Notes: generated by a model from the letters alone, not told the origin. Counted from the stretch's first letter, positions 24,353-34,149 are shown. The stretch is DNA of 64,000 bases from Sphingomonas sp. Leaf33 (GCF_001421785.1 NZ_LMLB01000001.1:559778-623777), one strand, 5' to 3'. A program made the numbers and translations.

Positions 24353-27300
24353 GCGAAGCGCCGACCGAGGATCACACGCCGCCGCCGCGCCCGGCGCACC
24401 GGTTGTGGATCGGGCGTTTCCTGGTCGCCGCGCTGCTGGTCGTCGCGGTGCTGCTGGCGGCCGCCGCGCTGCTCGATACGCAGATGGGGCATCGGTTCGT
24501 CGCCGACCGCATCGCCGCGCAGCGTCCGACCAACGGACTGCGCTATTCGGTCGGGCGGATCGAAGGGTCGCTGTACGGCAAGGCACGGCTGATCGACGTG
24601 CGCCTGCGCGATCCCGACGGGCTGGTGCTGCAGGTGCCGCGTGCCGAGCTCGACTGGCGACCCTTCGCGCTGGTCGCCGATCAGCTGGATATCCGCACGC
24701 TGACGATCCCCCAGGCGACACTGCTGAAGCTGCCGCGTCCGCTGAAGACGGGGCGCAAGGGCCCGATCCTGCCGCGGATCGACATCGCGATCGGCCAACT
24801 GCGCATCGATCGGCTGGATATCGCGCCTGCGGTCACCGGCATCGCGCGGACGGGGTCGCTGAGCGGCAATGCGGTCATCCGGTCGGGGCGGGCGATGGTC
24901 CGGCTGGACGCCGTGGTGCAGGGCAGCGACCGGCTGCGGCTGTTCCTGGATGCCGAGCCGGACCGCAATCGCTTCGATGTCGACGTATCGGCGCGCGGTG
25001 GTGCGCGGGGGGTGCTGGCCAAGCTGACCGGGATCGCCCGGCCGCTTGCCGCCGAAGTTCATGGCACCGGCGACTGGCGGCAATGGCGCGGCAACGCGCG
25101 GATGAACGCCGGGCAGGCGCGGATCGTCGATCTGGCGCTGGCCAATGATGCGGGCCGTTACGCCCTGAGCGGTACGCTGGCCCCGGCGAGCCTGGTCGGC
25201 GGCAAGCTCCAGCGGCTGAGTGCCCCGCGCATCCTGGTCAACGGTGCGGCGACGCTCGATCGGCGGCGACTGGACGGCACGCTGTCGCTGCGCTCGGGCG
25301 CGCTCAGCCTGGAAGCGACCGGCGAAGTCGATCTCGCCGCCAGCGTCTTCCGCAACGTGCGGATCGCCGGGCGCCTGCTTCGCCCGGCCGCGCTGTTCCC
25401 GGACACGTCCGGGCGAGACATCCAGTTGCGCGCGATCCTGGACGGAGCGTTCGCGACAGCCGGCATCGACTATCGCCTGACCGCCGCGCGTGTGCAGTTC
25501 GACGACACCGGCTTCGATTCCGTTCGCGTCGCCGGACGCTTCCGCCTGTCCGACCCACCGGTGATCGTCCCCGTCGACCTGACCGCCGCGCGGGTGACCG
25601 GGGTCGGCGACGTAGCGGGCGGCATCCTGCGCAACCTGCACGTCACCGGACCGCTCAGGGTGACCCCGCGCGATCTGACCGGCGACGGGCTGGTCCTGCG
25701 ATCCGACAAGCTGAACGGCCGCATCACGCTGTTCCTCGACCTGCGCACCGGGCGGTATGACGTGGGCCTGAGCGGCGGGCTGCGCCGGTATCTGATCCCT
25801 GGCATCGGGCTGGTCGATGTCGAATCGCGATTAAGCGTCGTGCCGGGGCCGGGCGGCAAGGGCACGCGGGTCGTCGGGCGGGGCCAGGCGAGCGTCGTGC
25901 GGCTCGACAACGCGTTCTTCGCCGGCCTGACGAACGGCCTGCCGCGAATCACGACCGGGCTGGAGCGCGGCAACGACGGTATCCTCTACCTGCGCGGGCT
26001 GACGCTCACGTCGCCGGGGCTGACGCTCAGCGGCAACGGGTATCGCCGGCGGGATGGAACGTTCTTTTTCGAAGGATCGGGCGCCCAAGCGAAATACGGG
26101 GCGCTGACGCTCAAGCTCGACGGGCGGATCGAGCGGCCGACGATCGACCTGCTGCTGCGTCGTCCCGCCGATGCGCTGGGTCTGAGCGACGTGCGCGCGC
26201 ATCTCGATCCGACGCCGCAGGGATTCGACTTCACCGCGGCGGGCGGATCGCGGCTGGGCGCGTTCCAGGCGGCAGGCGCCATTCTGCTGCCGGCGGGCGG
26301 CGACGCGCGTATCCAGGTCGCGCGGCTGGATGTCGCCGGTACGCGATCGACGGGCGCGCTGGACGTGGTGGAGGGCGGATTGAGCGGCAAGCTCGATGTC
26401 GCTGGGCGCGGGCTGGCCGGGTCGCTTGCCTTCCGGCCGCAGGGCGATGTCCAGCGGATCGACGTCCTGCTCGATGCGGACGCCGCCGACCTGAACGGCC
26501 TGCGCATCCGTCGCGGGCGGGTCGAGGCGGCGGTCCTGCTCGATCCCGCCGGCACGTCGATCGAGGCGACCATGACCGTGCAGGGGTTGCGCCGGGGCAC
26601 GCTGTCGCTCGCGCGGGCCGCAGCGAACGTGAAGCTGGTCGGCGGGGTGGGTGAGATCCGCGCGTCGATCGCCGGCAGTCGCGGCCGCGCCTTTGCCATC
26701 CAGTCGGTGATCGCCGTCGCGCCGGATCGCTACACGGTGCAGGCGCAGGGGACCGTCGATCGCCGACCGATCGCGCTGACGACGCCTGCCGTGATCGTGC
26801 GCGATGGCGACGGCTGGCGGCTGGCGCCGGCGAAACTGACCTTTGCCGGCGGCGAGGCGCAGATCGGCGGGCGGTTCTCCAGTGCCGAGACCGCGATCGA
26901 TGCCAGTCTCGCGCGGATGCCGCTGTCGGTGCTCGACATCGGCTATCCGGGGCTGGGGCTTGGCGGCAGCGCGACGGGGACGATGGCCTATGTCACGCGT
27001 GACGGCGCCGCGCCGACCGGCCGGATCGACATGACCGTGCGCGGCCTCACCCGCTCGGGCCTGGTGCTGTCGTCGCGTCCGATCGACGTCGGGATCGCCG
27101 GCACGCTGGATGCCACCCGTGCGGGCGTGCGCGCGGTGATGGCGAGCGGCGGGCAGACGATCGGCCGGGCGCAGATGCTGCTGTCGCCGCTGGGCCCTGG
27201 CGACCTGATGACGCGGCTGACCAATGCGCCGCTGTTCGGGCAGATCCGCTATTCCGGACCGGCCGACACGCTGTGGCGCCTGACCGGCATCGAGCTGTTC

Positions 27301-28512
27301 GACCTGTCCGGGCCGGTCGCGATCGGCGCGGACGTCAGCGGACGGCTGGCGAGCCCGCAGATCCGGGGTTCGCTGCGGACCCAGACCGCGCGGATCGAAA
27401 GCAGCACGACCGGCACCGTGCTGCGCAATCTGGCGGCGAGCGGCCGGTTCGGCGGATCGCGCCTTGTCATCGACCAGTTCACCGCGCAGGACAGCGGGAC
27501 GGGGCGCGTGTCGGGCAGCGGCACATTCGACTTCGCCGCGGCGCGTGGTCTGGGCATCGACCTGTCGGTCCAGGCGGACGGCGCGCGCCTGATCGGTCGC
27601 GACGATATCTCGGCGACCGTGACCGGTCCGCTGCGCTTCAGCTCCGATGGGGCGGGCGGGATGATTTCGGGCCAGGTCGTCGTCGACCGCGGTCGCTACC
27701 GGCTGGGGCAGGCGGCGCAGGCGGTGCCGATCCCGCGGCTCAACATCCGCGAGATCAACGTGCCCGGCGGCGGGGACGAGGACGACTTACCTAGCGTGCC
27801 GTGGCAGCTCGATCTCGACGCGCGGATCGGCGAGGGGTTCGTCGTGCGCGGGCTGGGTCTCGACAGCCTGTGGTCAGGCAATCTCGAGATCGCCGGCGAG
27901 CCGACCAATCCGAAGATCACCGGTCGCCTGGACCTGGTCCGCGGCGATTACGAATTCGCCGGCCGCGAATTCGAGATCGACCGCGGCAACATCCGCTTCG
28001 ACGGCAGCGTCCCCGCCAACCCCGCGCTCGACATCGCAGCGAACGCGAACACGCAAGGGCTGAACGCGACGATCCGCGTGACCGGCACGTCCGAGCGGCC
28101 CGAGATCGGCTTCACCAGCGTGCCCGCGCTGCCCGAGGACGAACTGCTGTCGCGGCTGCTGTTCGGCACATCGATCACCAGCCTGTCGGCGCCCGAGGCG
28201 TTGCAACTCGCCGCCGCGGTATCGGCGTTGCAGAACGGCGGCAACGGGCTGAACCCGATCAACGCGGTGCGCCGGGCCGCGGGCCTGGACCGGCTGCGCA
28301 TCCTGCCTGCGGACCCGCAGACGGGAGCGGCGACATCGATCGCCGCGGGCAAGTTCCTGACGCGGCGGATCTATGCCGAGATCATCTCGGACGGGCAGGG
28401 CTATTCGGCGACGCGACTGGAATTCCAGGTCACGCGCTGGCTGTCGCTGCTGTCGTCGGTGTCGACGATCGGGCGGCAGAGCGTGAACGTGAGGGTGACC
28501 AAGGATTACTGA
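24349..28512 (+). CDS. tamB: Translocation and assembly module protein TamB
   Basis: A 1387-residue inner-membrane-anchored periplasmic protein. It starts at TTG 24349 within the TTGA overlap with tamA. One membrane span lies near residues 22-45 (RFLVAALLVVAVLLAAAALL), followed by a very long beta-rich AsmA/TamB repeat region and a C-terminal DUF490/TamB domain, seen as RLDLVRGDYEFAGREFEIDRGNIRFDG, LPEDELLSRLLFGTSITSLSAPEALQLA and the final strand INVRVTKDY. Typical TamB proteins are 1250-1450 residues. It spans the periplasm to TamA. Confidence 0.95.
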   Translation: MSEAPTEDHTPPPRPAHRLWIGRFLVAALLVVAVLLAAAALLDTQMGHRFVADRIAAQRPTNGLRYSVGRIEGSLYGKARLIDVRLRDPDGLVLQVPRAELDWRPFALVADQLDIRTLTIPQATLLKLPRPLKTGRKGPILPRIDIAIGQLRIDRLDIAPAVTGIARTGSLSGNAVIRSGRAMVRLDAVVQGSDRLRLFLDAEPDRNRFDVDVSARGGARGVLAKLTGIARPLAAEVHGTGDWRQWRGNARMNAGQARIVDLALANDAGRYALSGTLAPASLVGGKLQRLSAPRILVNGAATLDRRRLDGTLSLRSGALSLEATGEVDLAASVFRNVRIAGRLLRPAALFPDTSGRDIQLRAILDGAFATAGIDYRLTAARVQFDDTGFDSVRVAGRFRLSDPPVIVPVDLTAARVTGVGDVAGGILRNLHVTGPLRVTPRDLTGDGLVLRSDKLNGRITLFLDLRTGRYDVGLSGGLRRYLIPGIGLVDVESRLSVVPGPGGKGTRVVGRGQASVVRLDNAFFAGLTNGLPRITTGLERGNDGILYLRGLTLTSPGLTLSGNGYRRRDGTFFFEGSGAQAKYGALTLKLDGRIERPTIDLLLRRPADALGLSDVRAHLDPTPQGFDFTAAGGSRLGAFQAAGAILLPAGGDARIQVARLDVAGTRSTGALDVVEGGLSGKLDVAGRGLAGSLAFRPQGDVQRIDVLLDADAADLNGLRIRRGRVEAAVLLDPAGTSIEATMTVQGLRRGTLSLARAAANVKLVGGVGEIRASIAGSRGRAFAIQSVIAVAPDRYTVQAQGTVDRRPIALTTPAVIVRDGDGWRLAPAKLTFAGGEAQIGGRFSSAETAIDASLARMPLSVLDIGYPGLGLGGSATGTMAYVTRDGAAPTGRIDMTVRGLTRSGLVLSSRPIDVGIAGTLDATRAGVRAVMASGGQTIGRAQMLLSPLGPGDLMTRLTNAPLFGQIRYSGPADTLWRLTGIELFDLSGPVAIGADVSGRLASPQIRGSLRTQTARIESSTTGTVLRNLAASGRFGGSRLVIDQFTAQDSGTGRVSGSGTFDFAAARGLGIDLSVQADGARLIGRDDISATVTGPLRFSSDGAGGMISGQVVVDRGRYRLGQAAQAVPIPRLNIREINVPGGGDEDDLPSVPWQLDLDARIGEGFVVRGLGLDSLWSGNLEIAGEPTNPKITGRLDLVRGDYEFAGREFEIDRGNIRFDGSVPANPALDIAANANTQGLNATIRVTGTSERPEIGFTSVPALPEDELLSRLLFGTSITSLSAPEALQLAAAVSALQNGGNGLNPINAVRRAAGLDRLRILPADPQTGAATSIAAGKFLTRRIYAEIISDGQGYSATRLEFQVTRWLSLLSSVSTIGRQSVNVRVTKDY

Positions 28513-28623
28513 GCGGAGTGCGGGCGGCCAGCGATCTGCGCCAAGCAAATCGCGGACTCGCCACGTCGGGCAGCGGTGCCGGCGCAGCCGGCTCCGTCTG
28601 ACAGCGTGGCGTCTATCTCTCTT

Positions 28624-28720
28624 CCGTTCGTGCTGAGCCTGTCGAAGCACCGCTCTGCGATACGCACGCCATGTCCTCGCAGCACGAAGAAGGGTGCTTC
28701 GACAAGCTCACCACGAACGG
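28624..28720. repeat. Dispersed palindromic repeat, full copy
   Basis: Left arm CCGTTCGTGCTGAGCCTGTC and right arm GTGCTTCGACAAGCTCACCA (28694-28713) then CGAACGG mirror each other. It lies in the 320-base gap between tamB and the next membrane protein; nothing else stands out there beyond a ribosome site AGGAG near 28821. Confidence 0.85.
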
Positions 28721-28832
28721 GGAGAGTTTCGGGACAGGTGTCGCGACGATTTCACCACTTCCTCACCTCCGCCTCATGCCGCTCACCCCGGCACCTGTCA
28801 CACCGGGTCATCCCGATAACAGGAGAACCGAC

Positions 28833-29396
28833 ATGACCATTCTCACCCAAGATCCGCTCGGCCGACGCCTACGCATCGCCGCGTGGAGCGGCGCCGTCGC
28901 GCTGCTGGCGCTGCCGTTCGTCGCCATGCAGTTCACTCGCGAGGTGCAATGGACCGCGCTCGATTTCGTCGTCTTCGGCGCGATGCTGCTGGTCGCGGGC
29001 GGCGCCTTCGACCTGCTCACGCGAATGGCGGGCGGATGGCCGTACCGGATCGGCGCCGCGATCGGCGTTTTCGCAGGCTTCTTTCTCATCTGGGTCAATC
29101 TGGCGGTCGGTATCATCGGCAGCGAGGATAATCCCGCCAACCAGCTCTACGCCCTGGTCATCGCGATCGCGGTTGGCGGGGCGATCGTCAGCCATGCGCG
29201 CCCGAAGGGCATGGCCCGTACCTTCGCGCTCGCCGCCGCGGTGCAGCTTGCGATCGGCGCCCTGGCGCTTGCGATGGGCTGGGGCGAGGGCAGCCGCATA
29301 TATCCGCGTGACATCATCGGAGCCACCCTGGTCATCACGACGTTATGGCTGGCAGCGGCCGGCGCCTTCGCCATTGCCGCGCGCAACGGAGACTGA
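28833..29396 (+). CDS. Multi-span membrane protein of unknown function
   Basis: A 187-residue protein, ATG at 28833 behind AGGAG. About six hydrophobic helices fill it (AAWSGAVALLALPFVAMQF, FVVFGAMLLVAGGAFDLL, YRIGAAIGVFAGFFLIWVNLAVGIIG, ALVIAIAVGGAIV, FALAAAVQLAIGALALAMGWG, IIGATLVITTLWLAAAGAFAI). It resembles small uncharacterised inner-membrane proteins of proteobacteria; no catalytic motif is visible. It ends four bases before the quinone oxidoreductase gene, so both are likely cotranscribed. Confidence 0.85.
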   Translation: MTILTQDPLGRRLRIAAWSGAVALLALPFVAMQFTREVQWTALDFVVFGAMLLVAGGAFDLLTRMAGGWPYRIGAAIGVFAGFFLIWVNLAVGIIGSEDNPANQLYALVIAIAVGGAIVSHARPKGMARTFALAAAVQLAIGALALAMGWGEGSRIYPRDIIGATLVITTLWLAAAGAFAIAARNGD

Positions 29397-29400
29397 ACAC

Positions 29401-30381
29401 ATGAAGGCACGCGCGGCACGGATCGAGCGCACCGGCGGACCGGACGTGATCCAGTGGGTCGATGTCGATCTGCCCGAACCCGGCGAAGGCGAGGTGATGC
29501 TGCGCCACACCGCTGTCGGGCTGAACTACATCGACGCCTATTACCGCAGCGGGCTGTATCCGGTCGACCTGCCCACGGGCCTGGGCAGCGAAGCGGCGGG
29601 TGTGGTCGAGGCGGTCGGGCCGGGCGTGACCGCGGTGAAGCCCGGCGACCGCGTCGGCACGTTCGGCCCGACCCGCGGCGCCTATGCGACGGCGCGGATT
29701 GTGAAGGACGCTGCCCTCGTGCCGCTTCCGCAAGACATCGACGATCGCACCGCAGCGGCGCTGCTGTTGAAGGGCGGGACGACCGAATTCCTGGTCGACC
29801 GCTGTGCAAACGTCCAGCCGGGCCAGAGCGCCCTGGTCTGGGCCGCGGCGGGCGGCGTCGGGCATCTGCTGGTCGGCTGGCTGAAGGCGCGCGGCGCCAC
29901 CGTCATCGGCATCGCCGGCGGGGCCGAAAAGGGCGCGGACGCCAAGCGTGCCGGCGCCGACCATGTGCTCGACCACCGCAGCGACGATATCACCGCGCGC
30001 GTGCGCGAGATCACCGGTGGCGCCGGCGTCGATGTCGTGTTCGATGGCGTTGGCAAGGCGAGTTGGGAGACATCGCTGAAGTCGGCAAGGCGTCGCGGGC
30101 TGATCGTCAGCTTCGGTAACGCATCGGGCGCGGTGGACGGCGTGAACCTCGGCACGCTCTCGGCGCACGGATCGTTGTTCGTCACGCGCCCGACGTTGTT
30201 CGATTATTATGTCACGCCGGACGAACGCGCGGCCGGGTTCGACGCGGTATTCGGCATGGTCCGCGACGGCCACATCCGGCCGGAGATCGGCCAGACCTTT
30301 GCGCTGGAGGATGCCGCCGATGCCCACCGCGCGATGGAGGCGGGCGAGACGCGCGGGAGTACGCTGCTGATCCCGGCTTGA
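29401..30381 (+). CDS. qor: NADPH:quinone oxidoreductase (zeta-crystallin type)
   Basis: A 326-residue zinc-independent medium-chain dehydrogenase. It has VGLNYIDAYYRSGLYP, LGSEAAGVVEAVGPGV, AALLLKGGTTEFL, the nucleotide-binding glycine-rich stretch VWAAAGGVGHLLVGWLKARGATVIG, DVVFDGVGKASWE and RPTLFDYY, all in the order of Qor. It would reduce quinones with NADPH. No Cys zinc cluster is present, as expected. Confidence 0.94.
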   Translation: MKARAARIERTGGPDVIQWVDVDLPEPGEGEVMLRHTAVGLNYIDAYYRSGLYPVDLPTGLGSEAAGVVEAVGPGVTAVKPGDRVGTFGPTRGAYATARIVKDAALVPLPQDIDDRTAAALLLKGGTTEFLVDRCANVQPGQSALVWAAAGGVGHLLVGWLKARGATVIGIAGGAEKGADAKRAGADHVLDHRSDDITARVREITGGAGVDVVFDGVGKASWETSLKSARRRGLIVSFGNASGAVDGVNLGTLSAHGSLFVTRPTLFDYYVTPDERAAGFDAVFGMVRDGHIRPEIGQTFALEDAADAHRAMEAGETRGSTLLIPA

Positions 30382-30388
30382 CCCCCGT

Positions 30389-30488
30389 CCATTCGCCCTG
30401 AGCTTGTCGAAGGGCTGCCCGTTTTCTTCGCGCCCTGTGCTTGCGGATAGAAAGAAGGGCAGTGCTTCGACACGCTCAGCACGAACGG
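30389..30488. repeat. Dispersed palindromic repeat, full copy
   Basis: Left arm CCATTCGCCCTGAGCTTGTC and right arm GTGCTTCGACACGCTCAGCA (30462-30481) then CGAACGG form an imperfect mirror around a 50-base centre containing GCCCGTTTTCTTC and AAGAAGGGC. It fills the gap between the convergent qor and flavodoxin-like genes and could end transcription from both. Confidence 0.85.
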
Positions 30489-30507
30489 ATTTTGGTGTGC
30501 CCTTCAC

Positions 30508-31119
30508 TCAACCCGGGTAATTCGCGCCCTTGAGCAACCCCGCCAGATGCGCGGCATTCGACGCGACCATCTTCGCGGTCTTCGTCACCTTTTCGGGTGT
30601 TTCCGGCAGGTCCTGGAAATCGACCGATCCCATCGCCTCGCCGACCCAGTAGCACGCGGCGACCGCCGGGATGGTCCAGCCGGTGTCGTTCAGCGACTGG
30701 AACAGTTGCGCCGAGCTGAAATGTGCGCCGTCCTCGTTGCCGACGATCGCTGCGACGGCAACCTTCCCGTACGACGGCATCCGACCCTGGTCGTCGGTTT
30801 CGCCGATGAAGGCGTCCATCCGCTCCAGCACGCGTTTCGCGATGCTGCCGATCTGGCCCATCCAGATCGGGCCACCGAAGATCAGGATGTCGTGGTCGAG
30901 GATCTTCTTGCGCATCAGCGGCCAGTCGTCGCCCGGGCCTTCGTTGCTGGTGACGCCGGGCTTCACGTCGCAGGCGGCGACGCGGATCGTCTCGGTCAGT
31001 TCGACGTCATGTTCGGCGAACGCGCTTTCCAGCACCGCGATCATCGCGTCGGTCGAGCTCTTGTCGGCGGCGTTTGCCTTCAGGGTACAGTTGAGAGCGA
31101 TCGCCTTCAGCTTGGCCAT
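30508..31119 (-). CDS. Flavodoxin-like NAD(P)H-dependent oxidoreductase
   Basis: A 203-residue flavodoxin-fold protein. It begins KLKAIALNCTLKA, the FMN phosphate loop region, then HDILIFGGPIWMGQIGSIAKRVLERMDAF and KVAVAAIVGNEDGAHF, typical of the NADPH-dependent FMN reductase / WrbA-like set, and ends with FQSLNDTGWTIPAVAACYWVGEAMG. Substrate unknown. It is transcribed after the M20 peptidase gene, 36 bases apart on the same strand. Confidence 0.9.
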   Translation of the reverse strand: MAKLKAIALNCTLKANAADKSSTDAMIAVLESAFAEHDVELTETIRVAACDVKPGVTSNEGPGDDWPLMRKKILDHDILIFGGPIWMGQIGSIAKRVLERMDAFIGETDDQGRMPSYGKVAVAAIVGNEDGAHFSSAQLFQSLNDTGWTIPAVAACYWVGEAMGSVDFQDLPETPEKVTKTAKMVASNAAHLAGLLKGANYPG

Positions 31120-31155
31120 GTCATGTCTCCGGGAGCAGGGTCCCGGACAGACGCG

Positions 31156-32454
31156 TCACCGCCGCGAGCGTTCCTTCGATAGCCGGCTAAGGAGCGCTGC
31201 CGAACGCAGTGCCTGGCGGGGGATCGAGGCGAGGTCCACCCATTCGCCCTCCGCATGGGCACCGGTGCCGGCGGCACCCAGTCCGCCGATCGTCGCGACA
31301 TCGGCCGCGACGAAGCCCGAATCCGCCGCGCCGCGCTTCAGCGGGTCGAGCGGCGGCGTCTCGGGCAGGCCCAGGTCGCGGTTGACCGCGTTCAGCTTGG
31401 CCAGCAGCGCGGTGTTGGCATCGGTCGGCGCCATCGGCGGGTAGCTGTCGGAGAAGCTGAGCGTCGCCGACGTGAGCGGCAGGTGTTGCCCGACGATGCC
31501 CGCCATCTTGGCCCGCACGCCCGCATCCTGTTCGGGCGTCAGCGTGCGCAGGTCGCCGCGGGCGATCGCGTCGGCTGCGATGACGTTGGTCTTGCCCGTC
31601 GCGGTCACGTCGACCCCGGCCGCGTCGATCGTCGCCGGCGTGCCGCCGGCCAGCACGCCGACATTATAGGTCAGATTGGGCTCTGGCAGGTCACGGCGAA
31701 ACTGATCGAGGATGCGCGCCATCTCGTAGATCGCGCCATATCCCATCTTCTCGTTGAAGATGCCGGCCGAATGGCCGGTCTTGCCCTTCGTGCGCAGTTC
31801 CCAGCTTGCCGCGCTCCGCCGGGCGATCGTGCCCCATTCCTTGCCGTCCTCGACGTACAGCCCTTCATATTCCAGCGCATAGTCGGCCGCCTTGCCCGCC
31901 GCGACCAAGCCACCGCGCGCAACGCTGAGCGGTGTCCCGGTCTTCTCCTCGTCACCGGTCAGGTACACGGTGATGGCGGCATCCTTCAGCGTGCCTGCCG
32001 CCTGCATCGCCCGCAGCGCCGCGACGATGACGACCAGGCCGCCCTTGTCGTCGCCCGATCCCGGTCCGGTCAGCCTGGTCCCCGCGCGCACGGCCTTCTG
32101 GAACGGCGATGATGGCTCGAACACGGTGTCGAGGTGTCCGATCAGCAGGAGTTTCGCGCCCTTGCCGGGCTTGGTCGCAACCAGATGTCCCGCACGGCCG
32201 GCAGCCGACTGGTCCTCCCAGGTGACGGCGAAGCCCAGCGGCTCCAGCTCGGCGCGCATCATCGCCCCGACCTTCGTCACGCCATCCAGGTTCAACGAGC
32301 CGGAGTTCTGCTTCACGAGGCGCGTCAGCAGGTCGATCGTGCGGGTGTCCTCCGCAGCGATGGTCTTGCGCATCGTTGCGACCTGCGCAGGGGTCTGGGC
32401 GGCGGCAGGGGAGGCGGTCAGGACCAGAGCGAAGAAAGCGGCGGCGTGTTTCAT
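31156..32454 (-). CDS. Secreted M20 family metallopeptidase (glutamate carboxypeptidase-like)
   Basis: A 432-residue protein with a signal peptide (residues 1-20, FFALVLTASPAAAQ). Zinc-ligand motifs of the M20 family are all present: LLLIGHLDTVFE, GPGSGDDKGGLVVI, YLTGDEEKTGTP and the dimerisation domain (KTGHSAGIFNEKMGYGAIYEM). The closest described type is carboxypeptidase G2, which removes C-terminal glutamate from folates and peptides. It is likely periplasmic. Its start lies 125 bases from the divergent hipB start, around an 18-base palindrome. Confidence 0.93.
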   Translation of the reverse strand: MKHAAAFFALVLTASPAAAQTPAQVATMRKTIAAEDTRTIDLLTRLVKQNSGSLNLDGVTKVGAMMRAELEPLGFAVTWEDQSAAGRAGHLVATKPGKGAKLLLIGHLDTVFEPSSPFQKAVRAGTRLTGPGSGDDKGGLVVIVAALRAMQAAGTLKDAAITVYLTGDEEKTGTPLSVARGGLVAAGKAADYALEYEGLYVEDGKEWGTIARRSAASWELRTKGKTGHSAGIFNEKMGYGAIYEMARILDQFRRDLPEPNLTYNVGVLAGGTPATIDAAGVDVTATGKTNVIAADAIARGDLRTLTPEQDAGVRAKMAGIVGQHLPLTSATLSFSDSYPPMAPTDANTALLAKLNAVNRDLGLPETPPLDPLKRGAADSGFVAADVATIGGLGAAGTGAHAEGEWVDLASIPRQALRSAALLSRLSKERSRR

Positions 32455-32490
32455 GGCGACAGGCTATCACGATCACAGCGCTTGTCGACA

Positions 32491-32508
32491 TGAAAGCGAT
32501 CGCTTTCA
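32491..32508. promoter_or_regulatory. 18-base perfect palindrome, possible HipB operator
   Basis: TGAAAGCGATCGCTTTCA reads identically on both strands. It lies 72 bases upstream of hipB and 37 bases before the divergent M20 peptidase start. HipB-type antitoxins bind palindromes in front of their own operon, so an operator is likely. The sequence itself does not show which gene it controls. Confidence 0.55.
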
Positions 32509-32579
32509 CGATTTTTCTTGCAAGCGAGCGCATACATTGACATTGATGACAGCGAACGCTGGCATGATGAGCGACTGTG

Positions 32580-32849
32580 ATGCGGGTGAAGACCGTCAAG
32601 GACATCGGACTCCTGATCCGCGATCGCCGTCGGACCCTGGGCTGGGATCAGCAGATGCTGGCCGACCGGGTCGGCGTCAGTCGGCTGTGGATCAGCGAGG
32701 TCGAGAATGGCAAGCCGCGCGTTCAGCTCGACCTCGTCCTCCGGGCGCTGGCAGTGCTCGACCTGCCGGTCGATATCGGCAGTGTCCGCCCGGTGATGGA
32801 GGAGAGTCGATCGGCCACGCTTATCCGCCGCGCGCTGTCGGATCTGTGA
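32580..32849 (+). CDS. hipB: HipB-type antitoxin, XRE helix-turn-helix
   Basis: An 89-residue DNA-binding protein. It contains KDIGLLIRDRRRTLGWDQQMLADRVGVSRLWISEVENGKPRVQLDLVLRALAVLDL, a complete XRE helix-turn-helix with the SRLWISEVENGK recognition region. A GTG three bases upstream (32577) is an equal alternative start; no strong ribosome site is seen. It precedes hipA by four bases. As in other hipBA systems it should neutralise HipA and repress the operon. Confidence 0.9.
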   Translation: MRVKTVKDIGLLIRDRRRTLGWDQQMLADRVGVSRLWISEVENGKPRVQLDLVLRALAVLDLPVDIGSVRPVMEESRSATLIRRALSDL

Positions 32850-32853
32850 TGCG

Positions 32854-34149
32854 ATGAACGAACTCGTCGTTCTGCTGGATGCGAAGCGCGCAGGGGTTGT
32901 CCGCTACGCCAACGATCGCCTGTCGTTTTCGTATGACGACGCTTGGCGCGCCGACCCTGACGCCTACCCGTTGTCCCTGTCGATGCCACTGGCGCTGCGC
33001 GATCATGATGATCTGCCGATCCGCGCCTTCATCTGGAACCTGCTGCCCGACAATGATCGGACGCTCGACCGCTGGGCGCGGCAGTTTCACGTCTCTGCCC
33101 GAAATCCCTTCCGACTGATCGCCGCGGTAGGGGAGGATTGTGCGGGGGCGGTCCAGTTCGTGATGCCCGAGCGCGCCGACGTTCTGATAGCCGAGGGGCC
33201 GGACAGCGGCGACGTTGCCTGGATCGACGAAGCCGAGGTCGCCCGACGGCTGCGCTCGGTCCTCGACGATGCCGCCAGTGGCCGGACGGCGGGTGACAAT
33301 GGGCAATTCAGCCTTGCCGGCGCCCAGCCGAAGACCGCCCTGCTGTTCGAAGACGGCCGGTGGGGCATCCCGTCTGGACGAATCCCGACGACGCACATCC
33401 TGAAACCCCCGGCACGGGCGCTGCCCGGGCATGCCGAAAACGAGCATTTCTGCCTTAACCTTGCGCGCAGGATGGGCTTGCGGGCCGCGCGGTCGCAGGT
33501 TCGCGGGTTCGAGGATCAACTTGCCATCGTCGTTACCCGCTACGATCGCGTACGGCTTCCCGGCGAATCCTGGGTGCGGCTCCATCAGGAGGATATGTGC
33601 CAGGCGCTCGGCGTGCTGCCGCAGAAGAAATACCAGAATGAAGGCGGACCCGGTCCCGAGGCGATCGTGGCGCTGCTGCGGGAGCAGGGCTCCATGGCTG
33701 TGGACGGCGGGGACATGGCGGATGCCGATGTCGATCGCTTCGTCGATGCGCTGATGTTCAACTGGCTGATCGCCGGCACCGACGCCCATGCCAAGAACTA
33801 CAGCCTGTTGATCGGCGGGCTCGGCACCGTCGTCCTGGCGCCGCTATATGATATCGCCAGCGCCTTCGGGCTTGCCGACATCGCGCCGCAGAAGATGAAG
33901 CTGGCGATGAAGATCAACGACTATCCCGTCGCGCGCGTCCTGCCGCATCATTGGCAGGAATGGTCGGAGCGGGTGGGACTGGAAAGCTGGGAGGTGCTCA
34001 ACCGATTGTTCGCCATGGCCGAATCTCTGCCGGCGGCAATCGATAGGGTGGCTGCGGAGATGCGCGGCGAGGGGTTGGATCACCCGGTGATCGACCGTCT
34101 GGCGACGATCCTGACGGATCGGGCGAAGCGGATCGCGGCGATGGGTTGA
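32854..34149 (+). CDS. hipA: HipA-type serine/threonine kinase toxin
   Basis: A 431-residue protein with an N-terminal HipA_N domain (residues about 1-110) and a kinase-like core. Key residues can be placed: Ser153 in FSLAGAQPKTAL, the P-loop serine that is autophosphorylated in E. coli HipA; Lys184 in HILKPP; the catalytic loop with Asp310 and Asn315 in GTDAHAKNYS; and the metal Asp333 in PLYDIASAF. All are intact. HipA phosphorylates glutamyl-tRNA synthetase in E. coli and causes persistence; the target here is unknown. Directly followed by a strong terminator. Confidence 0.94.
   Translation: MNELVVLLDAKRAGVVRYANDRLSFSYDDAWRADPDAYPLSLSMPLALRDHDDLPIRAFIWNLLPDNDRTLDRWARQFHVSARNPFRLIAAVGEDCAGAVQFVMPERADVLIAEGPDSGDVAWIDEAEVARRLRSVLDDAASGRTAGDNGQFSLAGAQPKTALLFEDGRWGIPSGRIPTTHILKPPARALPGHAENEHFCLNLARRMGLRAARSQVRGFEDQLAIVVTRYDRVRLPGESWVRLHQEDMCQALGVLPQKKYQNEGGPGPEAIVALLREQGSMAVDGGDMADADVDRFVDALMFNWLIAGTDAHAKNYSLLIGGLGTVVLAPLYDIASAFGLADIAPQKMKLAMKINDYPVARVLPHHWQEWSERVGLESWEVLNRLFAMAESLPAAIDRVAAEMRGEGLDHPVIDRLATILTDRAKRIAAMG

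Noticed and set aside
22037..24721. Very long open frame antisense to tamA (almost 900 codons)
   Set aside because: Composition is that of a reverse-frame shadow in GC-rich DNA (Arg, Asp, Gln-rich, no domain). tamA on the other strand has a full set of family motifs.
24325..25641. Open frame antisense to the start of tamB
   Set aside because: No family motif, low-complexity Gln/Arg/Asp composition; tamB is clearly the real gene.
28513..28832. Possible short gene between tamB and the membrane protein
   Set aside because: Candidate frames run through the palindromic repeat and lack ribosome sites.
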